From a virus, in IMG/VR virus record IMGVR_UViG_3300043435_001359, positions 1 through 54,903 of that record: DNA of 54,903 nt; one strand, given 5' to 3'. Shown here piece after piece: positions 1-8,700 of this stretch (its first letter is position 1; each line of letters opens with the position of its first letter). The notes below the pieces were generated by a model. The model did no database searches. It saw only the letters and a list, made by a program, of their open reading frames with translations, and was not told the DNA's origin. The position numbers and the translations under genes are program-made.

Positions 1-2
1 CG

Positions 3-227
3 ATAATTAAAAAACTTGTCAGGTCTCGAGCCGCTACTGAAAAAAGCCTAGAAAGAACGTTATGCATGAAGGGAAATGAATATTCTTTAATGATTGACGG
101 CACAATATTGAAGTCAAGGAATATCAAAGAATATACATATTCAAGAGCATGGGTGCCAGTAGAGGCTCCTCCAGGGACGCTTGATAAGGGTCCAGTGATT
201 GAATCACCACCGAATAGCGACAGGTAG
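3..227 (+). CDS. C-terminal end of an unidentified protein (cut by left edge)
   Basis: An open frame runs from the window edge to a TAG at 225-227, giving 74 residues. It is rich in Arg/Lys at first and ends in a Pro-rich, acidic tail (PPGTLDKGPVIESPPNSDR). No start is visible, so the gene begins upstream. It lies directly before a Lys-rich protein and head-tail connector genes, so it is probably a head or packaging gene, but no motif identifies it. The frame is reliable because it stays open throughout and is followed by a hairpin and a promoter-like motif before the next gene. Confidence 0.6.
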   Translation: MIKKLVRSRAATEKSLERTLCMKGNEYSLMIDGTILKSRNIKEYTYSRAWVPVEAPPGTLDKGPVIESPPNSDR

Positions 228-231
228 TTTT

Positions 232-263
232 TGGCGCGGGTATTTAATTCCGAATTAGCGCCA
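232..263 (+). other. Stem-loop between the first two genes
   Basis: Arms TGGCGC (232-237) and GCGCCA (258-263) are exact complements. Inside them TAATT (245-249) and AATTA (253-257) can extend the stem around a CCG loop, leaving a bulge on the 5' side. No T-run follows, so this is not a textbook intrinsic terminator. It may be an mRNA end or processing structure. Confidence 0.3.
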
Positions 264-265
264 TA

Positions 266-274
266 TGGTAAACT
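266..274 (+). promoter_or_regulatory. Candidate extended -10 promoter (TGG-TAAACT)
   Basis: TGG followed by TAAACT lies 34 bases before the start at 309. Near-identical motifs stand before the genes at 19734 (TGGTAAAAT), 44325 (TGGTAAAAT) and 26907 (GGGTAAACT). No good -35 box is visible, which fits an extended -10 promoter. Inference from motif recurrence only. Confidence 0.35.
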
Positions 275-308
275 TCTTTAAAATGTTTCTCAAAGAAGTT
301 GGTTGATT

Positions 309-953
309 ATGCCCAGAGTAAGATACGGCCCGGACATTACGGACGACGCAGACTCCCTACTCCTCGACGCAAGCCGAATCAAGAACCAGCTCAACAAGGC
401 TAAGGGTGAAAAGGCCAGAGCAGCTCTCATCAAAGAAAGAGACTTGCTAAATCAAGCAATCAAAGACATTTTTGGTTCTCGTGCCAATGCTAGAAAATTG
501 CAAAAAGAATCTACAAGACTGCAAGGGTATCTATCTCCTTCAGAAATTAGAGCCCTTGGCGTAAAGTCAAACAAAAAGATTAAAGGCAAAGGAGTGCTTG
601 GTCTTGCAAATTCTCCGCGTGGCAGCCAGCAGATTGGTCGCAAAAAGGGCTACAAGGCTCGCGCTAACCCAATTAACGAAGCTCTGTACAAGTCGGCAAC
701 AGAGAGGGCAAAATCCTCAGCCATTCTCAAGCAGGTAAAGAGGCAGAAAACCGCTGCTGAAGCAAACAGAAAAGCATCTAAATCTAAAGCTAAAAAAGTG
801 CAGGCAAAGCAAAAGTCGGCAGCAAAGAAGGCTACGCCAACTAAGAAGGCTGCTCCAGCGAAGAAGGCTGCTCCCGCCAAGAAGGCTGCTGCAAAGAAAG
901 CTCCCGCCAAGAAGGCTCCAGCAAAGAAAGCCACACCAAAGAAGAGGCGCTAA
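309..953 (+). CDS. Lys/Ala-rich protein with histone H1-like tail
   Basis: 214 residues from ATG 309, with AGAAG about ten bases upstream; a TTG at 303 is a weaker alternative. Residues 15-75 look helical and charged (KNQLNKAKGEKARAALIKER). From about residue 130 the chain becomes almost pure Lys/Ala/Pro and ends in repeated AKKAAP and AKKAP units and KKRR, as in histone H1 tails and bacterial HupB/Hc1-like proteins. Such tails bind DNA electrostatically. It sits between the end of a probable head gene and the head-tail connector, so a virion role is plausible: internal DNA-associated protein, scaffold or decoration. The encoding DNA is itself repetitive (822-945). Function is not established by homology. 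Confidence 0.7.
   Translation: MPRVRYGPDITDDADSLLLDASRIKNQLNKAKGEKARAALIKERDLLNQAIKDIFGSRANARKLQKESTRLQGYLSPSEIRALGVKSNKKIKGKGVLGLANSPRGSQQIGRKKGYKARANPINEALYKSATERAKSSAILKQVKRQKTAAEANRKASKSKAKKVQAKQKSAAKKATPTKKAAPAKKAAPAKKAAAKKAPAKKAPAKKATPKKRR
822..945 (+). repeat. Short in-frame tandem repeats coding AKKA(A/P)
   Basis: Units of the form AAGAAGGCTGCTCC(A/C)GC are repeated with substitutions through the end of the 309-953 gene. The period is a multiple of three, so slippage would lengthen or shorten the basic tail without breaking the frame. Confidence 0.6.
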
Positions 954-994
954 ATCGGTCTTTATGACTGATTAACGCCTAGTGGAGGTATCAA

Positions 995-1642
995 GTGCTA
1001 GTAACTCAAGCAGACCTTATTAACTACATGGACATAAAGCTGTCCTTGCGTCAGCAGGATGCAGCCGAGATGATTCTTGCAGGTCTCCAATCAGAGATGG
1101 AAGCTCATCTTGGTCGACCTATTGAGGTGGTGGAATTCGAGGAAGATTACACTGTAGAAGGTACATACCACGGCGTTCCTATGGGTACCTTCTTGTCGGC
1201 CCCACCGCATAGCTACACGGACTCGTTTGTCCAGTCAAATATGGTAGATAGCACAACATGGGCAACCCCTCCAAGCACTATCTATTTCCGCAATTCGCCT
1301 GTTGTAAACGTGTCCGAAGTAGTAGTAAAACCGCTAAACGGAGAACCAAGAACCCTCATTGTTGAGCATGACTATGTTGTGCGCAGGTTTGGTATTGACT
1401 ACTTTTACGCCCTTGATGGTGACGTAATTACAGTTACTTACACTGCAGGCCTGGATGGTACAAATATACCAATGTTTAAGCTTCTTATCCTAAGAGCGGC
1501 TTCCAGGGAGATGCAGAACATGCATGACGATGTTGTTGGCCTCAAGGACATAACAACGCGAAATGTCGGACCTCTGGTGACTGGATTTTTGGATACTGAA
1601 CTTATGTCTCTGAGGAAGTACAGCCGAAGAAGAATTGCATAA
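995..1642 (+). CDS. Head-tail connector (gp6/gp15 adaptor-like)
   Basis: 215 residues from GTG 995, with a strong GGAGG at 984-988. The N-terminus (ADLINYMDIKLSLRQQDAA, then an amphipathic helix and LGRPIE) resembles the head-tail connector adaptors of the HK97 gp6 and SPP1 gp15 families: a helical ring protein below the portal. The middle is beta-rich and the end is a helix with a basic tail (SLRKYSRRRIA). It is followed two bases later by a gpS-like gene and then a terminator-like gene, the usual head-completion order. The family call is from pattern and position; a more general 'head completion protein' is safe. Confidence 0.65.
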   Translation: MLVTQADLINYMDIKLSLRQQDAAEMILAGLQSEMEAHLGRPIEVVEFEEDYTVEGTYHGVPMGTFLSAPPHSYTDSFVQSNMVDSTTWATPPSTIYFRNSPVVNVSEVVVKPLNGEPRTLIVEHDYVVRRFGIDYFYALDGDVITVTYTAGLDGTNIPMFKLLILRAASREMQNMHDDVVGLKDITTRNVGPLVTGFLDTELMSLRKYSRRRIA

Positions 1643-1644
1643 CA

Positions 1645-2121
1645 ATGTCGGCACCAGTAAGAGTAGACATTGAGGTCAGGATTGAAAAAGTCCAGAACTT
1701 GGTTGCAGACATCCAAGACAGGATTACCGATGCTAAGCCTGTTTTTAGGTGGGCACACCAGGTCCTAAAGAAGACATTTGCAGAAAACTTCACATCACAG
1801 GGGCTTCCTGTTGGTGGATGGTCCCCGCTTGACGCTGAATACGCCTCATGGAAGGCCAGGGAGCTCCCAGGGAGACCAACGCTTGTCCGTAGCGGAGAGT
1901 TGTTTAAAAGCCTCTCCGAGCTATCTGACCCCTCTGTGAACCAAATAAACAAACTAAGTGCTACGTTTGGAACTGGAGTGAAATATGCTCCGTTCCATCA
2001 GACCGGAACACCAAACATGCCAAAACGCCAAATTCTTTTTATCCCGCAATCCTTTGTCAGTGAATTTGCAGAAAAACTAGCAAACTACATTGTTGAAGGT
2101 AATGAAGGGTTGACAGCATAA
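1645..2121 (+). CDS. Phage virion morphogenesis / tail completion protein (gpS-like)
   Basis: 158 residues. The C-terminal half carries the family signature of phage virion morphogenesis proteins (P2 gpS / Mu gpG type): LVRSGELFKSL, then GTGVKYAPFHQTGT and MPKRQILF, matching the usual 'tg.L..si....g..v.yA..hq.G....PaR.flg' pattern. These proteins act where head and tail join. The start ATG 1645 is two bases after the previous stop, and the stop overlaps the next ATG (TAATG), so translation is coupled. Confidence in the family is good; the exact step in assembly is inferred. Confidence 0.75.
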   Translation: MSAPVRVDIEVRIEKVQNLVADIQDRITDAKPVFRWAHQVLKKTFAENFTSQGLPVGGWSPLDAEYASWKARELPGRPTLVRSGELFKSLSELSDPSVNQINKLSATFGTGVKYAPFHQTGTPNMPKRQILFIPQSFVSEFAEKLANYIVEGNEGLTA

Positions 2122-2741
2122 TGCCTACAGTTCCTGGATATCCATTAATGCATGGCGCTCAGTTTGCCAAGCAGTATGTAAACAATTACCTTTCAGAAGA
2201 TGTTCCTGTAAGAATTATTGATTACCGTAACGGTTGGAATGTTGACGACATAACCCTTCCGACCCCTGAGGGGTTTACAACATACGAACCGTTTGCTATC
2301 GATACATGGCCGCTTGTTATCACTGTAGTTATCTCTTCTACGGCTTTTAACCGTATTGGATTTGATGGCCCAGACCCTCTTTATAGGGTTTCATACTCAA
2401 TGCGCACCTATGTTTGGGTAAAAACAGAAGGCTCAGAAGAGTGCACGATAATGCGAGATAGGTTAACAACCGTTCTCAGGTCGGCCCTTCTTGATTATCC
2501 ATGCCTCAAGGCCTATGACGAAAGAACATCTTTTAGGGCAATGATTGACGAAGGTTCAATTCGTGAAGAGTTTTCCGATTTAACACTGCTTAAAGGCGAC
2601 AGAATTATGGCTGGGGCATATATTTCCTACAATATGGAGATAGATGAGGTAGTTTCTCGCAAGCCAATCGGCGTTGTGTCAAGCATTGATTTAGAAATAG
2701 AAGCCAGTGGAGATTCATCCGCGCCACTTCCTATTTTGTAA
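2121..2741 (+). CDS. Probable tail terminator / head-tail joining protein
   Basis: 206 residues starting at the ATG fused to the previous stop. The sequence has alternating beta-strands and one helix (ECTIMRDRLTTVLRSALLDYP), the size and layout expected of tail terminator proteins that cap the tube (lambda gpU / HK97 gp11 fold). I see no diagnostic motif. The call relies on position between the gpS-like gene and the tail sheath, where terminators normally lie. Confidence 0.5.
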   Translation: MPTVPGYPLMHGAQFAKQYVNNYLSEDVPVRIIDYRNGWNVDDITLPTPEGFTTYEPFAIDTWPLVITVVISSTAFNRIGFDGPDPLYRVSYSMRTYVWVKTEGSEECTIMRDRLTTVLRSALLDYPCLKAYDERTSFRAMIDEGSIREEFSDLTLLKGDRIMAGAYISYNMEIDEVVSRKPIGVVSSIDLEIEASGDSSAPLPIL

Positions 2742-2811
2742 CTTGTTATGTCGTATTCTATTTATACAGCATTCTTTTTAACAGTTGCAATAATCAACAC
2801 GAAATCATCTG

Positions 2812-2817
2812 TACAAT
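2812..2817 (+). promoter_or_regulatory. Possible -10 (TACAAT) before the sheath gene
   Basis: The 125-base gap 2742-2866 contains TACAAT at 2812-2817. TTGCAA at 2785-2790 would be the -35, but the 21-base spacer is too long for a standard promoter. The gap precedes the two most abundant tail proteins, so a promoter is expected here. Weak support. Confidence 0.25.
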
Positions 2818-2866
2818 ATAAACCGTTGGCGGCATTGTCACTCAACACGAACCACAGGAAGGTCTT

Positions 2867-4387
2867 ATGCCAGGCGTAGTAATCTCCACAGCAGTCAGAA
2901 CAGGCCCATCTTCCGCGACAGTGCGCGAATCTTCGCAGCTTTTTGTTGTCGGATTAGCAGAACGAGGAGCTGTTGGCGAAGCAGTTTTAGTTCAGAGCCT
3001 TGCAGAATTTGAACACATGTTCGGCGGATACGTTTCGTATTCGTACCTCCACCCAACAGTAGAAACCTTCTTTGAAGAAGGCGGCACTCAGGCTTATATC
3101 TCCAGAGTTGTCGGCGCTGACGCAGAATCAGGAACGCTCGTTCTTGAAGATGCTGACGAGGACCCAGTATTGACAATTGACGCAAACGGTGCAGGCGCAT
3201 GGAGCTCAGATGTTGAAGTTACTGTTACTCAGCCAACAGGAACAACCTTTGCAGTTATCATCTCTTACCAAGGTGACCCTGTGTACAGCACGGGCAACGT
3301 AACCTCTGTGGCACAAGCTGCTGGTCGCATCAACTTAAGCTCAGTTGCTTCTCGCTACGTAACGGCAACAGCCGTTGTTGGCGCAACAACAAAGCCAGCA
3401 GTTCTTGTAGCAACAAACCTCTCAGCAGGAGACGACGACCTTGCACAGGTTGATGACGACTCCCTAATTGACGCCCTTGAAGTCTTCAACGACTCGCTCG
3501 GTACCGGTGCAGTCTCAATCCCAGACGCAGAAACGGCAACTCGCCTTTCCGTTGGTGGACCAGTTACTGACTACGATGGCACACTAAAGGCCACTCAGGA
3601 CGTTTCTACTGCTCTTATTGCTCACGCAAATGCAAATAATAGAATTGCTATCTTGCACGGAGGCGCTGCCGATACTGTTGCTAACGCAATCTCGAAGGCA
3701 GGAGAACTTAAGGTTCTCACAGAAACCGAGCATGCGGCTATGTACTTCCCGTGGGTTAACGTTCCAACAACGATTGCTGGTGTATCAAGGCTTATACCGC
3801 CAGACGGCTATGTTGCCGCCAAGCGTGCACAGGCTCACAACCAAGGTGGAGCACATGTTCCAGCCGCTGGTCTTATCTCTACAGCAAGATTCGTTACAGG
3901 TACTGCTCTTGATATCAACAAGACATCTGGTGACCAATTGGATGACGAGCAAGTCAACTCAATTAGAATCATTCAAAACTCTGTAAGAATCTACGGTGCT
4001 CGTTCATTGTCAATTGACACTGAGAACTTCCGCTACATCACGACCCAAGAAATCATCAACCACATCGTTGTTGCTTCTCAGCGGTCTCTCGAAGACCTTG
4101 TCTTCGGTGTAATCGACGGACGTGACACCATCTTCTCTGCAATTACATCACGATTGATTGCAATTCTTGCTCCATTGCGCGAAGAAGGCGCTTTGTTCCA
4201 AGCATTTGATGTCAACGGAAAGAAAGTCGACAGTGGCTACACAGTTCGTTGCGACTCCTATCTGAACCCAGTCAGCCAACTAGCAGGCGGTACTGTCAAG
4301 GCTAAAGTTGGTGTTCGCACCAGCAGTGTCGGCGACAAAATTGAAGTCGACATTATCAAGTCGAATCTAACCGCTAGCGTCGTCTAA
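2867..4387 (+). CDS. Contractile tail sheath protein
   Basis: 506 residues with an AGGAAGG ribosome site. The N-terminus is typical of phage tail sheath subunits: MPGVVISTAVRT, then FVVGLAERG, LAEFEHMFGG, TVETFFEEGG and AYISRVVG. The C-terminal half contains the conserved region with INSIRIIQNSVRIYGARSL, the TTQEIINHIV segment and the last domain that joins the inner ring. The sheath contracts to drive the tube through the cell envelope, so its presence fixes this phage as a contractile-tailed type. The tube gene follows 14 bases later. Confidence 0.93.
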   Translation: MPGVVISTAVRTGPSSATVRESSQLFVVGLAERGAVGEAVLVQSLAEFEHMFGGYVSYSYLHPTVETFFEEGGTQAYISRVVGADAESGTLVLEDADEDPVLTIDANGAGAWSSDVEVTVTQPTGTTFAVIISYQGDPVYSTGNVTSVAQAAGRINLSSVASRYVTATAVVGATTKPAVLVATNLSAGDDDLAQVDDDSLIDALEVFNDSLGTGAVSIPDAETATRLSVGGPVTDYDGTLKATQDVSTALIAHANANNRIAILHGGAADTVANAISKAGELKVLTETEHAAMYFPWVNVPTTIAGVSRLIPPDGYVAAKRAQAHNQGGAHVPAAGLISTARFVTGTALDINKTSGDQLDDEQVNSIRIIQNSVRIYGARSLSIDTENFRYITTQEIINHIVVASQRSLEDLVFGVIDGRDTIFSAITSRLIAILAPLREEGALFQAFDVNGKKVDSGYTVRCDSYLNPVSQLAGGTVKAKVGVRTSSVGDKIEVDIIKSNLTASVV

Positions 4388-4401
4388 AGAAGGATATAAA
4401 C

Positions 4402-4881
4402 ATGTCAAAAGTATCTCAGCGCCAAGTACTCGCCTCGGTCGTGCCGGTTGATGCTGGCAAACACCCGAAGTGGACAGGTTTTTACTTTGCCCAGGTTTCT
4501 GGTGGAGAAATTACTGCATCTGTAGAAAAGATTTACGAAGGCGGCAAGCTCCGTCCTACCGTTCTCTGTGCACCATCTGAAGTTGGCGACATTACGCTGA
4601 CCGCTCACTATGATGACGACAGAAACCAAGCAGACGGCCCTACCGGAATTGCAGAAAAGATTGCAACACTCCGCCCATTGGTTGGCCGTGCTTCGTACGA
4701 CATCACAATCGAGACCTTTGACTGCGACCTCAAGGTTCCAGGCACGGACCGTGTGTACTCAAAGGCCCTTTTGGTTGGCATCACAGAGCCAGACGGTGAC
4801 TCATCTTCTGGTGCTCCTGCGACTTTCTCGCTAACATTTGCCATCTCGGACGTTGAGTCCGGTGCTGGCGCAGCTGGTTGA
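4402..4881 (+). CDS. Tail tube protein
   Basis: 159 residues, preceded by AAGGAT. It lies immediately after the sheath gene, the invariable place of the tube gene in contractile tails. The predicted beta-rich chain with a central helix (GIAEKIATLRPLVG) fits the Hcp-like tube fold. The long conserved stretch YDITIETFDCDLKVPG is followed by a second sheet and a flexible Gly/Ala tail. The identification is from position, size and fold pattern. Confidence 0.8.
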   Translation: MSKVSQRQVLASVVPVDAGKHPKWTGFYFAQVSGGEITASVEKIYEGGKLRPTVLCAPSEVGDITLTAHYDDDRNQADGPTGIAEKIATLRPLVGRASYDITIETFDCDLKVPGTDRVYSKALLVGITEPDGDSSSGAPATFSLTFAISDVESGAGAAG

Positions 4882-4902
4882 TAAATCTTCTCTTCTGAGT
4901 TC

Positions 4903-4934
4903 CATCACGGGCATGCGTGATGTGCTAGGTTTTC
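4903..4934 (+). terminator. Hairpin with T-rich tail after the tube gene
   Basis: CATCACG (4903-4909) and CGTGATG (4916-4922) form a perfect 7-bp stem with a 6-base loop, followed by GGTTTTCTCTT. It looks like a moderate intrinsic terminator that would lower readthrough from the abundant sheath/tube transcript into the chaperone gene. Confidence 0.55.
4923..4931 (+). promoter_or_regulatory. Candidate leaderless promoter (TGC-TAGGTT) for the chaperone
   Basis: TG-C-TAGGTT is followed by 7 bases and then ATG 4939. No Shine-Dalgarno sequence is present. Transcription from this -10 would start at or next to the A of the start codon. It immediately follows the hairpin at 4903-4922. Confidence 0.35.
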
Positions 4935-4938
4935 TCTT

Positions 4939-5478
4939 ATGACAGAAAACTCTGAACTCTATACAACATCCACAGAAGATTCTTCCCCTAAAGCAAAGCA
5001 AGTCAAGGCTGCTGTTGCTGCAGAAGAGACACCGCTTCAAAAGCTTACGGGCATTGTCAAGCGCAAGGTTGAACGCTCGGTTGTTCTAATCCCTGTTCCT
5101 GAACGCCCTGGTGTAAAAATCAAGATTAGCCCGAACATTACCCAGAACCAAATGAAAAACTGGCGTAAGCAAGCTGGTGAAGATACCCGTAATGGTATGG
5201 ATGGAACACGTTTTGCTTGTTCAGTTATTGGCCACACCACTATCGGTATCTTGTTTGACGACGAAGAAGTATTCGATGATGCTGGCAATGAGCTGACATT
5301 TGCTTCTCCAGTCATTCTTGAGATGACAAACACAACTCGCCCACTTCCTGACTGTGTTAAGGAATTCTTTGGAGTTGACCCTCATATTGAGGCTGCTGCC
5401 CTCTCGATTCTTGACGCTGCTGGATACTCTGATTCGGTGGACGTTGAAGACCCTACGAAGGGGTCTTCGACGAACTAG
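4939..5478 (+). CDS. Tail assembly chaperone, short (0-frame) form
   Basis: 179 residues ending at TAG 5476-5478. It lies between the tube and the tape measure, where contractile and siphovirus phages encode the G/GT-type chaperone pair that loads tube protein on the tape measure. The N-terminus is low-complexity and Lys-rich; residues 45-150 form the globular part (NITQNQMKNWRKQAG, then VILEMTNTTRPLPD). A -1 frame opens in the last 30 bases and continues for 59 residues, so a fraction of ribosomes should make the longer fusion listed separately. Confidence 0.8.
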   Translation: MTENSELYTTSTEDSSPKAKQVKAAVAAEETPLQKLTGIVKRKVERSVVLIPVPERPGVKIKISPNITQNQMKNWRKQAGEDTRNGMDGTRFACSVIGHTTIGILFDDEEVFDDAGNELTFASPVILEMTNTTRPLPDCVKEFFGVDPHIEAAALSILDAAGYSDSVDVEDPTKGSSTN

Positions 5479-5642
5479 TTGAAGACCCTTTAGTCATCTC
5501 GGCAGCAAGATTAGGCGAACTGTTCGGGACAGACCCAGTAAGACTTTTAGATTCAACAGAAACTGAATGGCTAATAAGGCTTGCTTGTGCTAAAGTAATA
5601 AGTAACGACCGCGAAGAGCAGGAACGCAAATCTAGGCAATAA
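4939..5642 (+). CDS. Tail assembly chaperone, -1 frameshift fusion (G-T like)
   Basis: A second frame without its own good start opens at a TGA at 5445-5447 and runs to TAA 5640-5642. The frames can only be joined by a -1 shift between 5448 and 5475. The one slippery tract there is AAG GGG TC (5458-5465). A glycine tRNA on GGG 5461-5463 can re-pair with GGG 5460-5462, and reading continues GTC TTC GAC. The fusion is about 234 residues; the added part (ELVEDPLVISAARLGELFG ... TEWLIRLACAKVISNDREE) is helical, as in T-domains. GGGTCTTC at 5461-5468 can pair with GAAGACCC either upstream (5446-5453) or downstream (5481-5488). The shift is inferred; its efficiency is unknown. Confidence 0.78.
5443..5489 (+). 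other. Frameshift site with two alternative hairpins
   Basis: The 12-mer GTTGAAGACCCT occurs at 5443-5454 and again at 5478-5489. The complement GGGTCTTC (5461-5468) lies between them and includes most of the GGGG slip site. The RNA can therefore form either a 7-base-loop hairpin upstream or a 12-base-loop hairpin downstream, but not both. Confidence 0.6.
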
Positions 5643-5666
5643 GCCAGATTTGTTCCTACACTCACG

Positions 5667-5684
5667 CGATTTTCCCAAAAATCG
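5667..5684 (+). other. Stem-loop before the tape measure gene
   Basis: CGATTTT (5667-5673) and AAAATCG (5678-5684) form a perfect 7-bp stem with a CCCA loop. Partly complementary CTCACG (5661-5666) and CGTGTGAG flank it. No T-run follows. It lies 24 bases before GTG 5709, whose ribosome site is GAGG, so it may influence translation of the tape measure. Confidence 0.4.
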
Positions 5685-5708
5685 TAAATGAGCGTGTGAG
5701 GTCTAAGC

Positions 5709-8700
5709 GTGGCCAGGGCTGAAGGTACAGTCAATATTGAGGTAAAGGGTGCCGCTCAGGGCGCTCTGGAAGTAAAGACCCTTGACAAAGCTCTTGATAG
5801 GCTTGACGCTAAATCACGCAGACTTTCGTCTGGACAAAAAGCCGCAGCTGCCAGCACAAATTCACTTGGTACTAGCGTATTAAAAGCAAAAAGGTCTTTT
5901 GACAGCTTTGATAAAGGCGTAAAAGCGGCAGGAATGGGCCTGTCAAAATTTCTTGGACTAGCAATAAAGGGGGCAATTGCTAACTTTGCTCTTCTTTCTG
6001 TCTCACTAATGAGCGTTCACGCTCTTTTTGTCGCAGGAAAATGGCTACATAAAGCCTATTCATGGGGAATGACTGCTATGGCCGGCGCGGCCGCCAGCGC
6101 AGCAGTAGCACTCGGAACCGCAGCTGCCGCTATTCGTGAGCAGCAAGCAGCAATGTATGCGTTTACAAAGGGCGGAGCTGGAGAGTTCCTTACCGGAACA
6201 AACCAAGTTCGCAACGCAATGAGAACTCTTCAGGCTGACTCTCAGCTAGCAGGTCTTGGAGTTGCTGCACTGAACAAAGCCTACGCAGCAATGGCTAAGT
6301 CCATGAAGTCTTCGCAGATTGCACAAAGCGGTGGGTTGATGAAAAACCTCATGGACTTTGGTGCAGCCGGACAGGACCCTGCAGCAGCAGCAGACAAAGT
6401 TGGCGCGTTAATTGAAGCCCTTAATAACTCAAAAACAAGCATGTCTAAGGTTAAAGAAGCAGCAAAAGCTCTTGGCCCACAAATGGAACAAGCTCTTAAA
6501 AAAGCAAAAGTAACCAGCAAGAAACAGATGAAAGAACTCATCATGTCTGGTGAACTTGCTAAAGCCGGTGGCGTTGCTGGGCAGTTTGAGGCAGTTAACT
6601 CAACCCTCATTGGTCAAGCAAAAGCTTTCTTCACTCAGATAAAAGGTGAATTTGCAGACTTTGGTCAACAGTTTCTTGAACCAGCAAAAATTGCAATGCA
6701 AAAAATCTTCAGGATTATAAGAAGTGACCTTCTTCGCGTAAGCGGTTCTTTAGGCGAGTTTGGAAAAGGTGACTTTTTTGATGGTCTTGTTGGTATTTTT
6801 GAAAAAGTGTCTAACTTCTTTGTAAAGCTAACCAGAGAATGGCTACCCAAGACTGATGGTTTTTTTAGAAACATGGGCAATGGTTGGGAAAAATTTGCTA
6901 GATGGTTTAGGATTTCAAAAGAACAACTTAAACCGTTTGTAGATGGCGCTAGAGCCATTGAGTCGATGTTTAAACCGGTGTTTAATGCGGTAAAAGATGG
7001 ATTTGTTGGGATGATGAAAGATTTCAACGTCCATGCCCAAGACCAGTCAGCAACTTTTGAAGAATTTGGAGAAAGAATTGCTGGAGTTGTAGAGCAGCTT
7101 TTTAATCTATTAAGAACAATGGAAGATATTCGAAGGAAAGCAATGCCTTTCCTTAATGATGTTCTTGGGGGTCTTACCGAAGTATTCAAAATGCTCAACT
7201 CTATGGTTGGAAGTATTGGTGGAATGTTTGGCGGCAGCGGCGGTGGACTGATGGCCTTGGGTCTTATCGCTAGACAAATGAAAAATACCAAGGGCGGACT
7301 AATGGCACAGGTTCCCAAAAATACTCAGACCATGAACGTAACTGCTGGAACCGTAAATCTTGGTGGACCAGGACAAGCTCCAGGAGGAAGATTGTCTTCT
7401 GGTGCCACAGGTGGAGCACCTGGCGCTCCTCTTCCTGGTAGCCCAAGAATGTCAACTGGACGACAGGTTGCTGGGGGTGGCGGTGCAGGTGCCCCAGGTC
7501 AGGCAAGGTACCTGGGCGGTAATCAACCCGGATACGCAGCGGCGTGGGAAAGAGGGTTGGCAAGGTTTGGCGCAAGAAGCAGTACGCCACCAGATTTCGT
7601 AGGACACGGTGGATATGACAGAAGGTCAAACAGTGCTATTGCTAGGCGTTTTAGAGATTACCGAATGGGCCGAAGCATGGACAGACATAACGTAAGAATG
7701 TCTACCGCGTACGACCAGACGCACGCAGGACCAGGAGCGGGCATCGGTACGCCAACACACGGAGCTGCTGCTGGAGCCGTAGGAAACTACACTCCATTAG
7801 GACAAAGAGTAAACCTTTCAGACGTTGCAGGGCTTCGAGCAACAGGACAAATACCTGCGGGAATGAGCAACGCTGAATATATGGCCGCCAGAAATGCTTC
7901 TGCCGCCAATATAGGTAATAGTCAAATTAGAGCCAGAGATGAGCAGATACGTAGAAATGGTGGCGGGTGGAATGTTGGCAGAACCCCAAGAGCAAGGTAT
8001 CAAAATGGAAATCTTGTTCGTCAGTTTGGTGCAGGCGTAAGGGGCTTTGGTAGCAGGGGGGTTACGTCTACCCGTGGAATGTTCGGCAACATAATGAATG
8101 CTGCAAACTCGCAGGTTGACGAAAAAGCTGGGTTCCTGCAAAGCTCCATAACAGGGCGACAGATGGGGATAGAAAGACTTCACGGTCCTACTGGTGCCAT
8201 AGAAGTTCTTCACCCAAAGACAGGAAACGTAGTTGCTGGGCTTGACCAGCAATCAGGAAAGTTTAAAGGCGCAACATTCAGAAATTCCGGTTTTGGGCTT
8301 AAAAGAAAACTTATGGCCCATAACATGCGTCAAACCAGAAGTAGCAGGCTTGGTTCTGCTGTTCTTGGAAATGCAGAAAAAGGCATTGGCGGTATGAACA
8401 ACAGCATGGGCGCAAAAATGGCTGTCGGTATGGGTATGGGTATGTTGTCTCAGAAAATGGCCCCAGAAGCACAGGGGGCAATGGCGCTTGGTGGAATGGT
8501 TGGTCAATTCAACCCACTAGCTGGACTCGCAGTTGGTTTTGGTGGAGCCGCCCTTAAATCAAGAACAGCAAAAGGTGGAGCAGCGACGGGAGCCATGGCT
8601 GGTGCAGCAATCGGAACAATGATTGCTCCAGGCGTAGGTACCGCAGTTGGTGCTGCCCTTGGTGCCATTACCGGCGCACTTGCTGGTTGGTATGGCGGAA

